From: Bacteroidota bacterium
Lineage (GTDB): Bacteria > Bacteroidota > Ignavibacteria > Ignavibacteriales > Ignavibacteriaceae
NCBI GenBank assembly: GCA_020161395.1
Contig: JAIUOE010000005.1
Location: forward strand, 62,001 to 126,000
Length of the DNA: 64,000 nt
Reading direction: 5' to 3'
Below are positions 52,640 to 62,129 of this stretch, one piece after another. Numbering within the stretch: position 1 is the first letter of the stretch; each line of letters begins with the position of its first letter. Both the position numbers and the translations under genes were made by a program. The notes beneath the pieces were generated by a model. The model was not told the origin of the DNA. It ran no database searches and worked only from the letters and a program-made list of their open reading frames with translations.

Positions 52640-54145
52640 CTATAACTCTTCAATAACATCGAGTCCGGAGGGCATAGGCAGATAGAACATAACTTTTTGT
52701 ACCGATCCGTCTTTCCTTACCTGTCTGATGATCCTTTTTCGGATTATCACACTGTGCTCAACATGTACATCATCCTCTATAATCGAACCGAAAATGTAAC
52801 TTGTTCCTTTAATAAGGACATTTTTCCCGAGAATCAGTGGATAGTCATCACTTCCCGTCATATTCACGCTCGATTCAATGACAGAATTTTCACCAATTAT
52901 AATGCTTCCTTTAATGATATCTCCCCAGGAAATTGATACCCCGTCACCAATCGTAAATGTCTGGTGTGGAAATGTTGACAAATGACAGTTTTCGGCAATT
53001 TTTACATTTTTACCGAATACAACATTTCCTTTGATATACACATTCTTTTTGATTTCGACACCATAATTGAGTTTCACACCCTTCCCGATGTGGGCTCCCT
53101 TCCCTATCTTGATATCCAGGGGAATTCCCTCTTTGTCGAGATTTATCAGATCTCTTACCACCCCTTCATCTATGAAGAAATCGTCGGGATCCTGAATTTC
53201 GATGATGTTTTTAAGTTTGTTGTACACAATTTTTTTATACAACTGCTTCATTTCCTTCAGAACTGATTTGTCGTTAAAGCCCATAACCACATACTCGTTT
53301 TTAGGGCTGACAGCATCGACCGAGTAACCGGCTTTGTTGAAAAGGGCAATCAAATCGGTAATGTAGATTTCATTTTGAGCGTTCTGACTCGAGATATTCT
53401 CCACCTGCTCAATCAGTTTTTTATGGTCAAAAGCATAGACACCCGAATTGTATTCACGATTTTCAATAAGTTCATGCTTCGAGTAGGCGTATCGTCTTCC
53501 GTTGTATTCGGTAACATAGTGAACATGATCGCTAAGAGCGAGAATATCTTTGTGCTCCATAATCTCGATTACTTTATTCTCGTCCTTGCCCGCAGGTTGT
53601 CCGTCGATGTCCGTTGACTTCACACGCACTATTCTTCCATACTGATTGGCTTCAATATTTCCCTCATACATGCCTGTCAGTACCATCATATCAGCACCCG
53701 AGTCCTTAAATGCCTTTCTAAACATTGAGACTGTGTCATTGTCTATCAACCCCATGTCACCGGGGAAAACATAAACCACACCAGAGAACCTGTTTTTGTC
53801 CACTTTTTCCAGTCCGACCTGCACAGCATGACCTGTACCGTTCTGAAATTCCTGATAAGCAAAACTTACCTTGTCTCTTTTACCAAAAACGGCAAGTACA
53901 TCCAATGCTTTTATCCCAACCACGAGCACAGTATTCATTGACGAAAACTCGTTGTTGCAGGCATTGTACACCCTCTCCACAGTTGGGATACCCCAAATTG
54001 TATGAAGCATTTTTGAGGTTTGCGATTTAATTCTTTTCCCATGCCCGGCGGCAAGTATAATTGCCACTTCATTTTGTGAATAATCGAGTTCAGAACTAAA
54101 TTCTTCAACCCCCTGATAAACTTGTTGTGCGTATGTCAGTTCCAT
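52640..54145 (-). CDS. GlmU-like nucleotidyltransferase with left-handed beta-helix
   Basis: ATG 54145 has GGAG six bases before it and gives 501 residues; a longer frame would run into the upstream gene. The nucleotidyltransferase domain has LAAGHGKRIKSQTSKMLH (31-48), NGTGHAVQ near 102-109 and VFPGDMGLID. The C-terminal hexapeptide-repeat helix covers about 345-480 (GKGAHIGKGVKLNYGV, GNVVFGKNVKIAENC). This matches GlmU, which makes UDP-GlcNAc, but an N-terminal extension and a linker between domains make the exact sugar uncertain. It is the last gene of the ddl operon. Confidence 0.82.
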   Translation of the reverse strand: MELTYAQQVYQGVEEFSSELDYSQNEVAIILAAGHGKRIKSQTSKMLHTIWGIPTVERVYNACNNEFSSMNTVLVVGIKALDVLAVFGKRDKVSFAYQEFQNGTGHAVQVGLEKVDKNRFSGVVYVFPGDMGLIDNDTVSMFRKAFKDSGADMMVLTGMYEGNIEANQYGRIVRVKSTDIDGQPAGKDENKVIEIMEHKDILALSDHVHYVTEYNGRRYAYSKHELIENREYNSGVYAFDHKKLIEQVENISSQNAQNEIYITDLIALFNKAGYSVDAVSPKNEYVVMGFNDKSVLKEMKQLYKKIVYNKLKNIIEIQDPDDFFIDEGVVRDLINLDKEGIPLDIKIGKGAHIGKGVKLNYGVEIKKNVYIKGNVVFGKNVKIAENCHLSTFPHQTFTIGDGVSISWGDIIKGSIIIGENSVIESSVNMTGSDDYPLILGKNVLIKGTSYIFGSIIEDDVHVEHSVIIRKRIIRQVRKDGSVQKVMFYLPMPSGLDVIEEL

Positions 54146-54168
54146 TGTACACTCCGGATTTTTGTTAA

Positions 54169-54513
54169 TTACTTGCTTTCCTCGATCCACTTCTTCCATG
54201 TTTCCGGTTCATAACCGACGGTACATTTTTTACCGTTCCTCACAACCGGAGTTTTCAGAAGAAGAGAATCATCCAATAATTTTGTGAATTTATCAAAGAC
54301 CATATACTGCATGTTCAGCTTTTTATAACGGTCGGAATTTTCATCAAAGACTTCCTCAATATCAAGAACTGCTGTGATGTTTTCCAGTTCTCCTTTTGAC
54401 AGCCCTTTTTCATTCAAATCTCTAAAATGAAAGGGTACCCGCCTTTCCTTAAAATATCTTTCTGCCTTCTGTGTCTCACGACATTTTTTTGTACCAATTA
54501 TAATAATGTTCAT
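54169..54513 (-). CDS. ArsC/Spx-family thioredoxin-fold protein
   Basis: This 114-residue protein fits the ArsC-like (YffB) family: a start IIIIGTKKCRETQKAERYF with one cysteine (Cys11) in the active-site loop, RRVPFHFRDLNEKGLSK, and a C-terminal LLKTPVVRNGKKCTVGYEPETW. The invariant arginines of true arsenate reductase are not clearly seen, so reduction of arsenate is unproven even though arsR-arsM lies 19 kb away. It sits in the ddl-rarA operon, 23 bases before the nucleotidyltransferase gene. Confidence 0.82.
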   Translation of the reverse strand: MNIIIIGTKKCRETQKAERYFKERRVPFHFRDLNEKGLSKGELENITAVLDIEEVFDENSDRYKKLNMQYMVFDKFTKLLDDSLLLKTPVVRNGKKCTVGYEPETWKKWIEESK

Positions 54514-54557
54514 CGCAAAATTTTAATAAGATTAAAGTGTAAAGTAAAAAATAACTT

Positions 54558-55853
54558 CTAATACTTCTTGAAACCCTTCCAAATAGCTGCAAGTCTTTCC
54601 TTGATGGTTTTTTCGCTGCCGTTTTCTGAAGGAAGATAATACTGCCGCCCTTTCAATTCTTTTGGGAGATACTCCTCCTGTAAAAAATGACCGGGATAGC
54701 TGTGTGGATATCGGTAGTTTGCGCCGTAACCGATATTTTTCATGTAACCGGTGGGTGCATTTCGCAGATGAAGTGGAACTGCATGGAGTGGTTCCTTCTC
54801 AACATCGGCGAGTGCCTTGTCGATTGCCTGATAAGATGCATTACTTTTAGGAGAAGATGCAAGGTAAGTGGCACATTGAGACAGAATTATCCGTGCCTCG
54901 GGCATCCCGATTTTATCAACAGCAGAAAAAGTTGCCTCAGCGAGCAAAAGGGCATTGGGCGAGGCGTTTCCGATATCTTCAGATGCCAGGATTATCATTC
55001 TTCTCGCGATAAAAAGAGGGTCTTCACCTCCGGCAAGCATTCTTGCCATCCAGTAAACAGCGGCATCGGGATCACTTCCTCTGATACTTTTTATGAATGC
55101 AGAGATGATGTTATAATGTTCTTCACCCGCTTTGTCGTAAATAATGTTCTTTTTCTGGATGACATTCTCAATTTCAGCCTGACCAATCGTTACTTTCGCA
55201 GCTTCAGGACTCGACAACACAATCGCTTCAACGATATTCAAAGCAGACCGGGCATCACCTCCTGAAACAAGGTAAAGATAGTCGAATGCAATATCATCAA
55301 AATCGACTTTTGCCATCGAGAGTACCGGGTCATTCGTCAAAGCCCCCTTTATTATCCCCGTAATGTCCTGCTCCGCAAGCTCATTCAGTTTGAAAATTCT
55401 CATCCTCGATCTTAGAGCCGGGATTACTTCAAAGGAAGGATTTTCGGTAGTGGCGCCAATAAGAGTAATTGTTCCCTGTTCCACAGAACCGAGCAACGCA
55501 TCCTGCTGCCCTTTGTTGAACCTGTGGATTTCATCGATAAAAAGAATTGTCTTAAATCCTTTTGTTTTCTCTTCGAGAGCCTTGGCAATAATCTCTCTTA
55601 CTTCCTTGACGCCTGAAGAAACGGCATTAATTTGATGAAATTTAGAACCCGTGGAATGTGCAATAATCTTGGCTATGGTTGTTTTGCCCGTACCGGGTGG
55701 ACCCCAAAGGAGAAAGGAGGAAATAAACCCCGACTCAATCATATTACGCAGGGGTTTTCCTTTTGCAAGGAGGTGTTCCTGCCCCTTAAAATCGTCAAGT
55801 TTGAGAGGTCTGCATCTTTCGGCGAGGGGAACAAAACTTTCATTAAGAGTCAT
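54558..55853 (-). CDS. rarA: Replication-associated recombination protein RarA/MgsA
   Basis: This 431-residue AAA+ ATPase has Walker A GPPGTGKTT (Lys57), Walker B ILFIDEIHRF (103-112), sensor TTENPSFEVIPALRSR, and the RarA-specific C-terminal half with YWMARMLAGGEDPLFIARR and the YKYPH-like NYRYPHSYPG. It acts on stalled replication forks with single-stranded DNA binding protein. The gene overlaps the stop of the FtsB-like gene by four bases (ATGA). Confidence 0.96.
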   Translation of the reverse strand: MTLNESFVPLAERCRPLKLDDFKGQEHLLAKGKPLRNMIESGFISSFLLWGPPGTGKTTIAKIIAHSTGSKFHQINAVSSGVKEVREIIAKALEEKTKGFKTILFIDEIHRFNKGQQDALLGSVEQGTITLIGATTENPSFEVIPALRSRMRIFKLNELAEQDITGIIKGALTNDPVLSMAKVDFDDIAFDYLYLVSGGDARSALNIVEAIVLSSPEAAKVTIGQAEIENVIQKKNIIYDKAGEEHYNIISAFIKSIRGSDPDAAVYWMARMLAGGEDPLFIARRMIILASEDIGNASPNALLLAEATFSAVDKIGMPEARIILSQCATYLASSPKSNASYQAIDKALADVEKEPLHAVPLHLRNAPTGYMKNIGYGANYRYPHSYPGHFLQEEYLPKELKGRQYYLPSENGSEKTIKERLAAIWKGFKKY

Positions 55854-56143
55854 TTTTTCTCAACCTTGATGACTTTTTCATTCTCTTTTTTCATGTTGTG
55901 CTTTTCCCTTGCCACCTGCTCAATTTTGGCATCATACTGCTTTTGCAGCGAATCGATTTGATCCCGAAGCCCTTTATTCTGACGGCGAAGAGTGTCAAGC
56001 TCCATGCCAAGGTCTTTAATCTGTTGTTTTAATTCACTGTGTCTGAAGAATCCATTGGCATTGAAAATGATATATGTCGCAATCAATCCAACCGTTAGAA
56101 TTGAAAACCAGAGAAACAGCCGTGGCTTCTTCGTCTCTGTCAT
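55850..56143 (-). CDS. FtsB/DivIC-like septum protein
   Basis: This 97-residue bitopic protein has a short cytosolic start, one membrane helix (about 9-30), then a periplasmic coiled coil (about 38-90; LKQQIKDLGMELDTLRRQNK). This is the plan of FtsB/DivIC, which link the divisome to septal wall synthesis. Its position directly between ddl and rarA, overlapping both (one base and four bases), supports a division or envelope role. Sequence similarity in such coiled coils is low, so the assignment is by architecture. Confidence 0.8.
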   Translation of the reverse strand: MTETKKPRLFLWFSILTVGLIATYIIFNANGFFRHSELKQQIKDLGMELDTLRRQNKGLRDQIDSLQKQYDAKIEQVAREKHNMKKENEKVIKVEKK

Positions 56144-57147
56144 CAGAGGGAGATCCTTACAATTTTGTCAACGAGTTCTTCATAACTGATCCCTTTCTCT
56201 TTAGCCATCTTTGGGAGGAGACTTGTAGCTGTCATTCCCGGGAGAGAATTGACTTCCAAACAATAAGGTCTGTTTTCCGGAGAAAGGCGGAAATCAACTC
56301 GCGCGTATCCTTTACACCCGATTGAATGATAGGCAAGAAGTGTCTGTTCCTGTATAAATGCAGCGAGATCATCGTCAATCGGAGCAGGAACAAGATATTC
56401 ACTCATTCCCGATGTGTATTTACACTCGTAATCGTAGAGACCATGTTTCGGCCTGATCTCGAGAACAGGAAGTGCGACTCCGTCAAGGACTCCCACGGTG
56501 AGCTCCCTTCCGGGGATATACTCTTCTATCAAAACATTTTCCGAATAATCAAAAGCAAATCTGAATGCTTCCTCAAGTTGATCTTCGCTTTCAACCAGTG
56601 TCAATCCGAAAGTGGATCCTTCATCGTTTGGTTTGACAATGACGGGAAAACCGAAATCTTTGATCACCCAGTCTTTGTCAATTTTATAATCGAAACTCTC
56701 CTTGAAAACATTAAAACCTTTTGGAACTATGACACCACTGTTGTTGAAAATGATTTTTGCCTTCCCCTTGTTCATTGCCAGTGCGCAGGAAAGTACTCCG
56801 GGTCCTGTATATTTTAATCCTCTTAACTGAAGCAGTGACTGAATTTGTCCGTCTTCACCCCACCTGCCGTGCAGACCGATAAAAACAAGATCGGCATCAT
56901 CAAAGACAGGCAGACTGACAGAAGGGATATAATTAAGGAAAGATACCTGCCTGCCATCATCGGGTAAAAAGTACTTTTCGGCTTCACTGTACTGGTTGGT
57001 TCCGAGAGCCGGATCAATAACCGTTACTTTATATCCATTTGCGAGGAGAGCCTTGTAGATGCCGGAGGATGAACTTTTAGAGACTTCTCTTTCGGAAGAT
57101 GCCCCGCCGGCGAGTAAAACCACTTTTGTTTCGTTTTTTGTCTTCAT
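56143..57147 (-). CDS. ddl: D-alanine-D-alanine ligase
   Basis: This 334-residue ATP-grasp enzyme starts KVVLLAGGASSEREVSKSS, has the FIGLHGRWGEDG loop, the ATP-binding VIVKPNDEGSTFGL and the metal-binding CLEVNSLPGMT. All catalytic landmarks of Ddl are present. It makes the D-Ala-D-Ala dipeptide for peptidoglycan in the cytosol. It is the first gene of an operon with the FtsB-like, rarA, ArsC-like and nucleotidyltransferase genes. A TATAATTTG box lies just upstream. Confidence 0.96.
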   Translation of the reverse strand: MKTKNETKVVLLAGGASSEREVSKSSSSGIYKALLANGYKVTVIDPALGTNQYSEAEKYFLPDDGRQVSFLNYIPSVSLPVFDDADLVFIGLHGRWGEDGQIQSLLQLRGLKYTGPGVLSCALAMNKGKAKIIFNNSGVIVPKGFNVFKESFDYKIDKDWVIKDFGFPVIVKPNDEGSTFGLTLVESEDQLEEAFRFAFDYSENVLIEEYIPGRELTVGVLDGVALPVLEIRPKHGLYDYECKYTSGMSEYLVPAPIDDDLAAFIQEQTLLAYHSIGCKGYARVDFRLSPENRPYCLEVNSLPGMTATSLLPKMAKEKGISYEELVDKIVRISL

Positions 57148-57247
57148 TAATTTTCCAAATTATACGGGTAACAAGAAGAAAAGTGAAAAACCATCATCTA
57201 TCTGAATTTCCCGGTACCGTGTGACGATTCGAAGTTTGTCACTATTC

Positions 57248-57904
57248 CTAAAATCTGTTTTTTTGATGCAGGCTGATGCCGTAGCTTTTTCCGGCAATCG
57301 CATACAGTTCATCAATTTGATGCCTAAGCAGAGGTTTTATTCCCCCTGTTTTTGTTGCTTCAAGCACGACCTTTGCAGTATGCTCAAGTTTGTCGGTTCT
57401 GTAAAATGCCTCTTTCAAATTCCTGCCCGTGGCAACCGCACCATGATTTTCAAGCAGAAAAACCGTTGCATATTCGAGAAAAGGATCGAGAGCGCGGTGA
57501 AGTCCGTCCGTTGAAGGAGCAGCATATCTGCATGTCGGGATACGCCCGAGTGTAAGAATAACTTCGGGGAAAAGAGGCTTATCCAGGGAAATATTTGAAG
57601 ATGCACAAACAAGTGCAGAGACAGGATGCGTATGCACCACTGCATTTACATCACTTCTGTTCTGATAGATATGCAGGTGCAGTTTATATTCTGTACTGAC
57701 CTTTCTGCCTCCGGAAACTTTTTTCCCGTCAGCGTCAATTTCCACTAAATCGCCTGCAGTTATCTCGCCTTTGCAAACGGAGGAACCTGTTATCAGGATG
57801 TTTCCGTTCGCAAGCCTGACAGACAAATTCCCGTCAGTTGCAGCCAGAAAACCCCTTTCCCAGGACAATCTTGAGTAGTGAAGAAGTTCTTCTACTTCCT
57901 GCAT
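57248..57904 (-). CDS. Class II aldolase/adducin-family protein
   Basis: This 218-residue protein has the zinc-binding VVHTHPVSA and a third His in NHGAVATG, the catalytic Glu region ATDGNLSVRL, and LITGSSVCKGEI near the phosphate site. It fits L-fuculose- or L-rhamnulose-phosphate aldolase-like enzymes; MtnB dehydratase is an alternative. Length is typical. Its start overlaps the Gfo/Idh/MocA gene by 13 bases, so both act in the same sugar or polyol pathway. No kinase or isomerase gene that would fix the substrate is present. Confidence 0.88.
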   Translation of the reverse strand: MQEVEELLHYSRLSWERGFLAATDGNLSVRLANGNILITGSSVCKGEITAGDLVEIDADGKKVSGGRKVSTEYKLHLHIYQNRSDVNAVVHTHPVSALVCASSNISLDKPLFPEVILTLGRIPTCRYAAPSTDGLHRALDPFLEYATVFLLENHGAVATGRNLKEAFYRTDKLEHTAKVVLEATKTGGIKPLLRHQIDELYAIAGKSYGISLHQKNRF

Positions 57905-58890
57905 TTTCTTTCCAGAGCTTCCATGAGCTGCATGTTCACAAGCCCGTCAAGTGAGGTGATTGGTGGTTGTACTTTTTTAAGAAACGATGTATTCACATCA
58001 CGCAACAGACGGTAGAGTTTGTTTGCTCTTTTTCGGAAGACTTTCTGAGCTTCTCCTTCAAGGCTTATCATAAGTTTTGAAGAGCTGTAGCGCATCCCGA
58101 TCAGATTATCTATGCGAATAGAGCCTTTGTGACCGGTTATTTTAAGGGAGTTTATTCCCTTTTTTGCTGCGTAGGAGACTGTAAAATTACCAAAACTGCC
58201 GTTCTCGAATTTTACAATGGCAGTTGCGAAATCTTCAACATCGGCTTTATAAACGAGGTTGTCGAGATATCCGGAAATTTCAGAAATATCTCCGAGTAAA
58301 AACCGGAAGGTATCTATCATGTGGGTTCCGAGGTCCCGAAGCGCACCTCCCCCTGCCTGCGCCCGCTCATACCTGAAATTTGAACCGGGTACGAGGTCGA
58401 CATTAAAATCAGCCTGAATGCTTAAGATTCTGCCAAGTTTGTGATTATCCAGCAGGTCCTTTGCCTTTACTATAAAGGGGTGGTACCTGTAGGTGTAGTT
58501 GATGGTAAAGATTCTGCCGGTCTCCTGGGCGAGTCTGTGCAACTCAGCGGCTTCCTCGGCGGTGTTCGTTACAGGCTTTTCACACAGCACAAAAATTCCG
58601 GCAAGAAGAGCCTTTTTTGCCTGCAAAAAGTGAGTCGAGTTGGCGCCTGCTATGTAAACCGCGTCAATTCCTGATGCAAGAAATGCATCAAAATTATCAA
58701 AATGGTTGGCTGCACCAAATTTGTCTGCAAATGATTTAGCCCGGTGGATGTCTCCACTGTAGACCGAAAGAAGTTTTGCCCTCCTCAAAAGGTTGAACGC
58801 GGGCATAAACCCCGTCTCAGCGAAGTTCCCAAGACCGGCGATGCCCCACATCATTTTTTGTCTTCTGATAGAGGAAGCTATATTAAGCAT
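57892..58890 (-). CDS. Gfo/Idh/MocA-family oxidoreductase
   Basis: This 332-residue protein has an N-terminal Rossmann fold (WGIAGLGNFAETGFMPAF), CEKPVTNTAEEA with the conserved Lys-Pro, and GGGALRDLGTHMIDTF with the active-site Asp and His. It should oxidise or reduce a sugar or inositol with NAD(P). The substrate is unknown. It overlaps the aldolase and lies 27 bases after metF on the same strand, so the three may be one transcript. Confidence 0.92.
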   Translation of the reverse strand: MLNIASSIRRQKMMWGIAGLGNFAETGFMPAFNLLRRAKLLSVYSGDIHRAKSFADKFGAANHFDNFDAFLASGIDAVYIAGANSTHFLQAKKALLAGIFVLCEKPVTNTAEEAAELHRLAQETGRIFTINYTYRYHPFIVKAKDLLDNHKLGRILSIQADFNVDLVPGSNFRYERAQAGGGALRDLGTHMIDTFRFLLGDISEISGYLDNLVYKADVEDFATAIVKFENGSFGNFTVSYAAKKGINSLKITGHKGSIRIDNLIGMRYSSSKLMISLEGEAQKVFRKRANKLYRLLRDVNTSFLKKVQPPITSLDGLVNMQLMEALERKCRK

Positions 58891-58917
58891 TTTTTTACCT
58901 TTTGAGAAAAAGTCTCA

Positions 58918-59868
58918 TTAAATTTTAAGTTTTTCCATCAGCATGTTCACCGGTTTCGGGTTTTGCATTATGTAGAAATGCAGACACGGTACACCTGAAT
59001 TGATAAGTTCCTCGGCTTGTTTCACTGCCCAGTTTACTCCCACTTCCATCACATGCTCTGGTTTTGCTTCCATTATTTCACCCGAGAGTTCTTCGGGAAT
59101 GTTGATGTAAAAATTCTTTGGGATGTTCTTCAGATGCGATTTTGAAGTCAGTATCTTCAGTCCCGGCAGTATCGGGGCGGTAATTCCGATTTCAGCCGCT
59201 TTCTCACGATAATTGAAAAATGCCTGATTGTCAAAAAACATCTGAGTGACTATGTAGTCAGCTCCTGCTTCAATTTTTTGCTTGGTGAAAAGCAGATCTG
59301 TCTTCAGGTTTGGAGCTTCATAATGTTTTTCAGGATAACCTGAAACTCCGATACAAAAATTGGAGGGTTTTGCATCCAGAAGTTCCTCCTCGAGGTAGAT
59401 TCCTTTGTTCATGTCAGTGACCTGTTTAACCAGATCGATAGCATATTTGTTTGTCGTTCTGCCGCTTGAAATCTCTTTTTCAAATCCCTTGTCGTCTCCC
59501 TGAATGGCGAGAACATTGTTCACCCCAAGATATCCGAGTTCGATAAGAAAATCTTCGGTCTCTTCCTTTGTGAAGTTTTTACAAAGGATATGGGGAACAG
59601 CTTCAATTCTGTATTTGTTCTGAATAAGGGCACAAATTCCCAAAGTCCCCGGGCGTTTGCGGATAACTTTTTTTCTGATTCCTTTTGGAGTCTCTTCATA
59701 AACTATTTCGGCTGCATGGCTTGTTATATCGATAAAGGGAGGTTTATAACGGGCAATACTCTCTATTGTGTGAAGAAGGCTGTCGATTTCACCACCTCTT
59801 TTGGGTGGAATTATCTCAAAACTGATTAATGTATCTTTAGCGTTGGCAAGAACTTCTGTAACTTTCAT
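58918..59868 (-). CDS. metF: Methylenetetrahydrofolate reductase
   Basis: This 316-residue flavoenzyme is full length for bacterial MetF. Landmarks are SFEIIPPKRGGEID near the start, FIDITSHAAE, NVLAIQGDD, CIGVSGYPEKH and ADYIVTQMFFDN. It reduces methylene-THF to methyl-THF for methionine synthesis. No other methionine gene is adjacent. It begins a minus-strand run with the oxidoreductase and aldolase genes; the divergent mnmA lies across a 205-base gap. Confidence 0.96.
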   Translation of the reverse strand: MKVTEVLANAKDTLISFEIIPPKRGGEIDSLLHTIESIARYKPPFIDITSHAAEIVYEETPKGIRKKVIRKRPGTLGICALIQNKYRIEAVPHILCKNFTKEETEDFLIELGYLGVNNVLAIQGDDKGFEKEISSGRTTNKYAIDLVKQVTDMNKGIYLEEELLDAKPSNFCIGVSGYPEKHYEAPNLKTDLLFTKQKIEAGADYIVTQMFFDNQAFFNYREKAAEIGITAPILPGLKILTSKSHLKNIPKNFYINIPEELSGEIMEAKPEHVMEVGVNWAVKQAEELINSGVPCLHFYIMQNPKPVNMLMEKLKI

Positions 59869-60073
59869 CTAATCTCAGCACTGTTTGATTTATTGTGATT
59901 ATAATAACTTAAAACGAATCCGTAAATTTAAACTATAATTATGAAAAATTATCCGTTTTACATCATTTTTTTATTTAACGGACTCATTTTAAACAAATCT
60001 CAAAAATGAATTTATTACTCTCTAAATTTGATTTACTGATGCCCTCTGCCTTGAAACCCCGGAAAATTTATAC

Positions 60074-61135
60074 ATGAAAACAGCACTTTTACTCTCCGGT
60101 GGTGTCGACAGTTCTGTTGCACTTGCCTTGTTGAAAGAGCAGGGACATGATGTTACCGCTTTCTACCTCAAAATCTGGCTCCAGGATGAGTTCACCTCCC
60201 TCGGTGACTGCCCGTGGGAAGAGGATATTGAGTATTGCGAAGGGGTTACAAAAAAACTCGGCATCCCTTTCGAAGTGAGAACCATGCAAAATGAGTACTG
60301 GGATGCAGTGGTTTCTTACACAATCGATGAAATTAAGGCAGGCAGAACTCCAAATCCGGATATCTTCTGCAACAGTCTGATAAAATTTGGCAAGTTTTTT
60401 GACAAAATTGATGATTCCTTTGAAAAGGTGGCAACCGGACATTATGCCGGAGTGGAGGAAGTCGACGGGAGATTTCTGCTGAAGATTACCCCCGACCCCG
60501 TGAAGGATCAGACTTATTTCCTTTCTTATTTGAATCAAAATCAACTCTCAAGGGCTTTGTTTCCATTGAGTTCACTCAAGAAAAGTGAAGTCAGAACTGT
60601 GGCTGCGAGATATGACCTGCCGACACAAAACAAAAAGGACAGTCAGGGAATCTGCTTCCTCGGACAGATAAAATTTAAGGATTTTATCAAATACCACCTC
60701 GGTGAAATGCCTGGTGACATGATTGATATAGATACCGGAAAAACGATGGGAAGACACAGCGGTTACTATTTTTACACCATCGGGCAACGGTCAGGACTTG
60801 GCTTGAGCGGCGGTCCCTGGTTTGTAGTTCAGAAAGATATCCCAAACAATATTCTCTACATATCCAGAGAAGATGAATCAATCGACCGTGAAAGAGACAA
60901 ATTCAGGGTAACCAATTTCAACTGGTTTGCAGGGAAACCACCCGAATCGATGGAAGGTCTAAAGGTAAAGGTAAGGCACGGTCCAAACTTCTACAATTGC
61001 ACTCTTAACTTTGACAGTGAAATTTCGGCAATTGTAAAAATTGAGAAACCCGACAAAGGCATCGCCCCGGGACAGTTCGCTGTCTTCTATCAGAATGGCT
61101 GGTGCCTCGGGGGAAGTTTGATTTTTGGGATATAG
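60074..61135 (+). CDS. mnmA: tRNA-uridine 2-sulfurtransferase MnmA
   Basis: This 353-residue enzyme has the PP-loop SGGVDSS (8-14), the catalytic Cys99 in NPDIFCNSLIKFG and Cys194 in SQGICFLGQIKF, HYAGVEEVDG, and the C-terminal APGQFAVFY. It puts sulfur on the wobble uridine of tRNA-Lys, -Glu and -Gln. All essential residues are present. It is monocistronic and converges with the next gene, 16 bases apart, with no clear terminator between. Confidence 0.96.
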   Translation: MKTALLLSGGVDSSVALALLKEQGHDVTAFYLKIWLQDEFTSLGDCPWEEDIEYCEGVTKKLGIPFEVRTMQNEYWDAVVSYTIDEIKAGRTPNPDIFCNSLIKFGKFFDKIDDSFEKVATGHYAGVEEVDGRFLLKITPDPVKDQTYFLSYLNQNQLSRALFPLSSLKKSEVRTVAARYDLPTQNKKDSQGICFLGQIKFKDFIKYHLGEMPGDMIDIDTGKTMGRHSGYYFYTIGQRSGLGLSGGPWFVVQKDIPNNILYISREDESIDRERDKFRVTNFNWFAGKPPESMEGLKVKVRHGPNFYNCTLNFDSEISAIVKIEKPDKGIAPGQFAVFYQNGWCLGGSLIFGI

Positions 61136-61151
61136 GATTTCGGTTTCAATT

Positions 61152-62129
61152 CTACTCCCACTTCCCGTTTTTAACAACGCCCATATAACCTGTGACGACT
61201 TTACGGGTTGAGTCAAAGAATTGATAATCCTTTTCGAGGTCATATCCAGCGGGATTGTGGGGTCTTGTGGTTATAAGGGTCTCGTGAACACACCATTTTG
61301 CATCACGATTGCACCCGCTGTTCTCCGCAATATATTCATAAAGAATTGTTTCATCCTGAAATTTATTCTTTACCATTTTTGCTTCTTTCGCCATCCCCGA
61401 AAATGTTTTGGTCTCGGCATCAACAGCATAAAATGAATATATTTTCTTCAGGTTTTTTACCATCTTTTCCGTAAGAGTATACCCTTTTGGAATTCCCAAC
61501 TCACCATCAAGCATTATGTAGGTTATCCTGTTTTTTGTGATTCCTTCCGGGTCGAGAACTTCAAGTTTACGCATTTTCATACTTTTATTGTTCGGGTCAT
61601 CTCCCCCGATATAAAGGAAATCAAACATTTGATGTGCCGGGAATACTCCACTCGAGTGAACTATCAAATAGGTTTCGTTAAATCCATATTCCTGATATGC
61701 CGCTACATATCTTTTTGTCATCTTTTTTATTTCAATCTCCCTTGAATCGTAATATTCTTCCACGGGACCCTTCACCACTATTATCATTCCGATATTAAAC
61801 TCGTTTAACTTTGCCTTGTAAAGCTCCTCCGTCCATTTCTGAACCCATTTTAGTTTTGCCCCCATACCACCCATGGTAATTAGTACATTCCTCCCTTTTA
61901 AGTTTTCCTTGCCTGATGGATAAATGATGACGATTTGATTCTTTCCGATTGAGTCTGAGGGGGTGAAATCAATGGAATTCTGAGAGGCAGAGTCAATCAA
62001 TGATGTGTCTGAATTTATCTTCCCCGCAAGAACGACTGTCTTTTTATCATCTGAAGAATTATTGACAAAAGTAAACAGAGTAAGAAATGAGACTATGAAA
62101 ACAAACACTATGATTATTATCTTTTTCAT
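61152..62129 (-). CDS. Exported protein of unknown function, possible alpha/beta hydrolase
   Basis: This 325-residue protein has an N-terminal hydrophobic anchor or signal (IIIIVFVFIVSFLTLFTFV) and then a Ser/Asp-rich linker. The globular part has NVLITMGGMGAKLKW, IIVVKGPVEEYYDSRE and TYLIVHSSGVFPAHQMF. HSSG lies where the nucleophile elbow of an alpha/beta hydrolase would be, after a hydrophobic strand. A cysteine pair, GCNRDAKWC, is near the end. I do not recognise a family. A secreted hydrolase is a tentative reading. Confidence 0.6.
   Translation of the reverse strand: MKKIIIIVFVFIVSFLTLFTFVNNSSDDKKTVVLAGKINSDTSLIDSASQNSIDFTPSDSIGKNQIVIIYPSGKENLKGRNVLITMGGMGAKLKWVQKWTEELYKAKLNEFNIGMIIVVKGPVEEYYDSREIEIKKMTKRYVAAYQEYGFNETYLIVHSSGVFPAHQMFDFLYIGGDDPNNKSMKMRKLEVLDPEGITKNRITYIMLDGELGIPKGYTLTEKMVKNLKKIYSFYAVDAETKTFSGMAKEAKMVKNKFQDETILYEYIAENSGCNRDAKWCVHETLITTRPHNPAGYDLEKDYQFFDSTRKVVTGYMGVVKNGKWE

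Noticed and set aside
54687-55265. A 192-codon open frame on the plus strand opposite rarA
   Set aside because: rarA is unambiguous with all motifs, and the opposite frame has no start signal or family resemblance.
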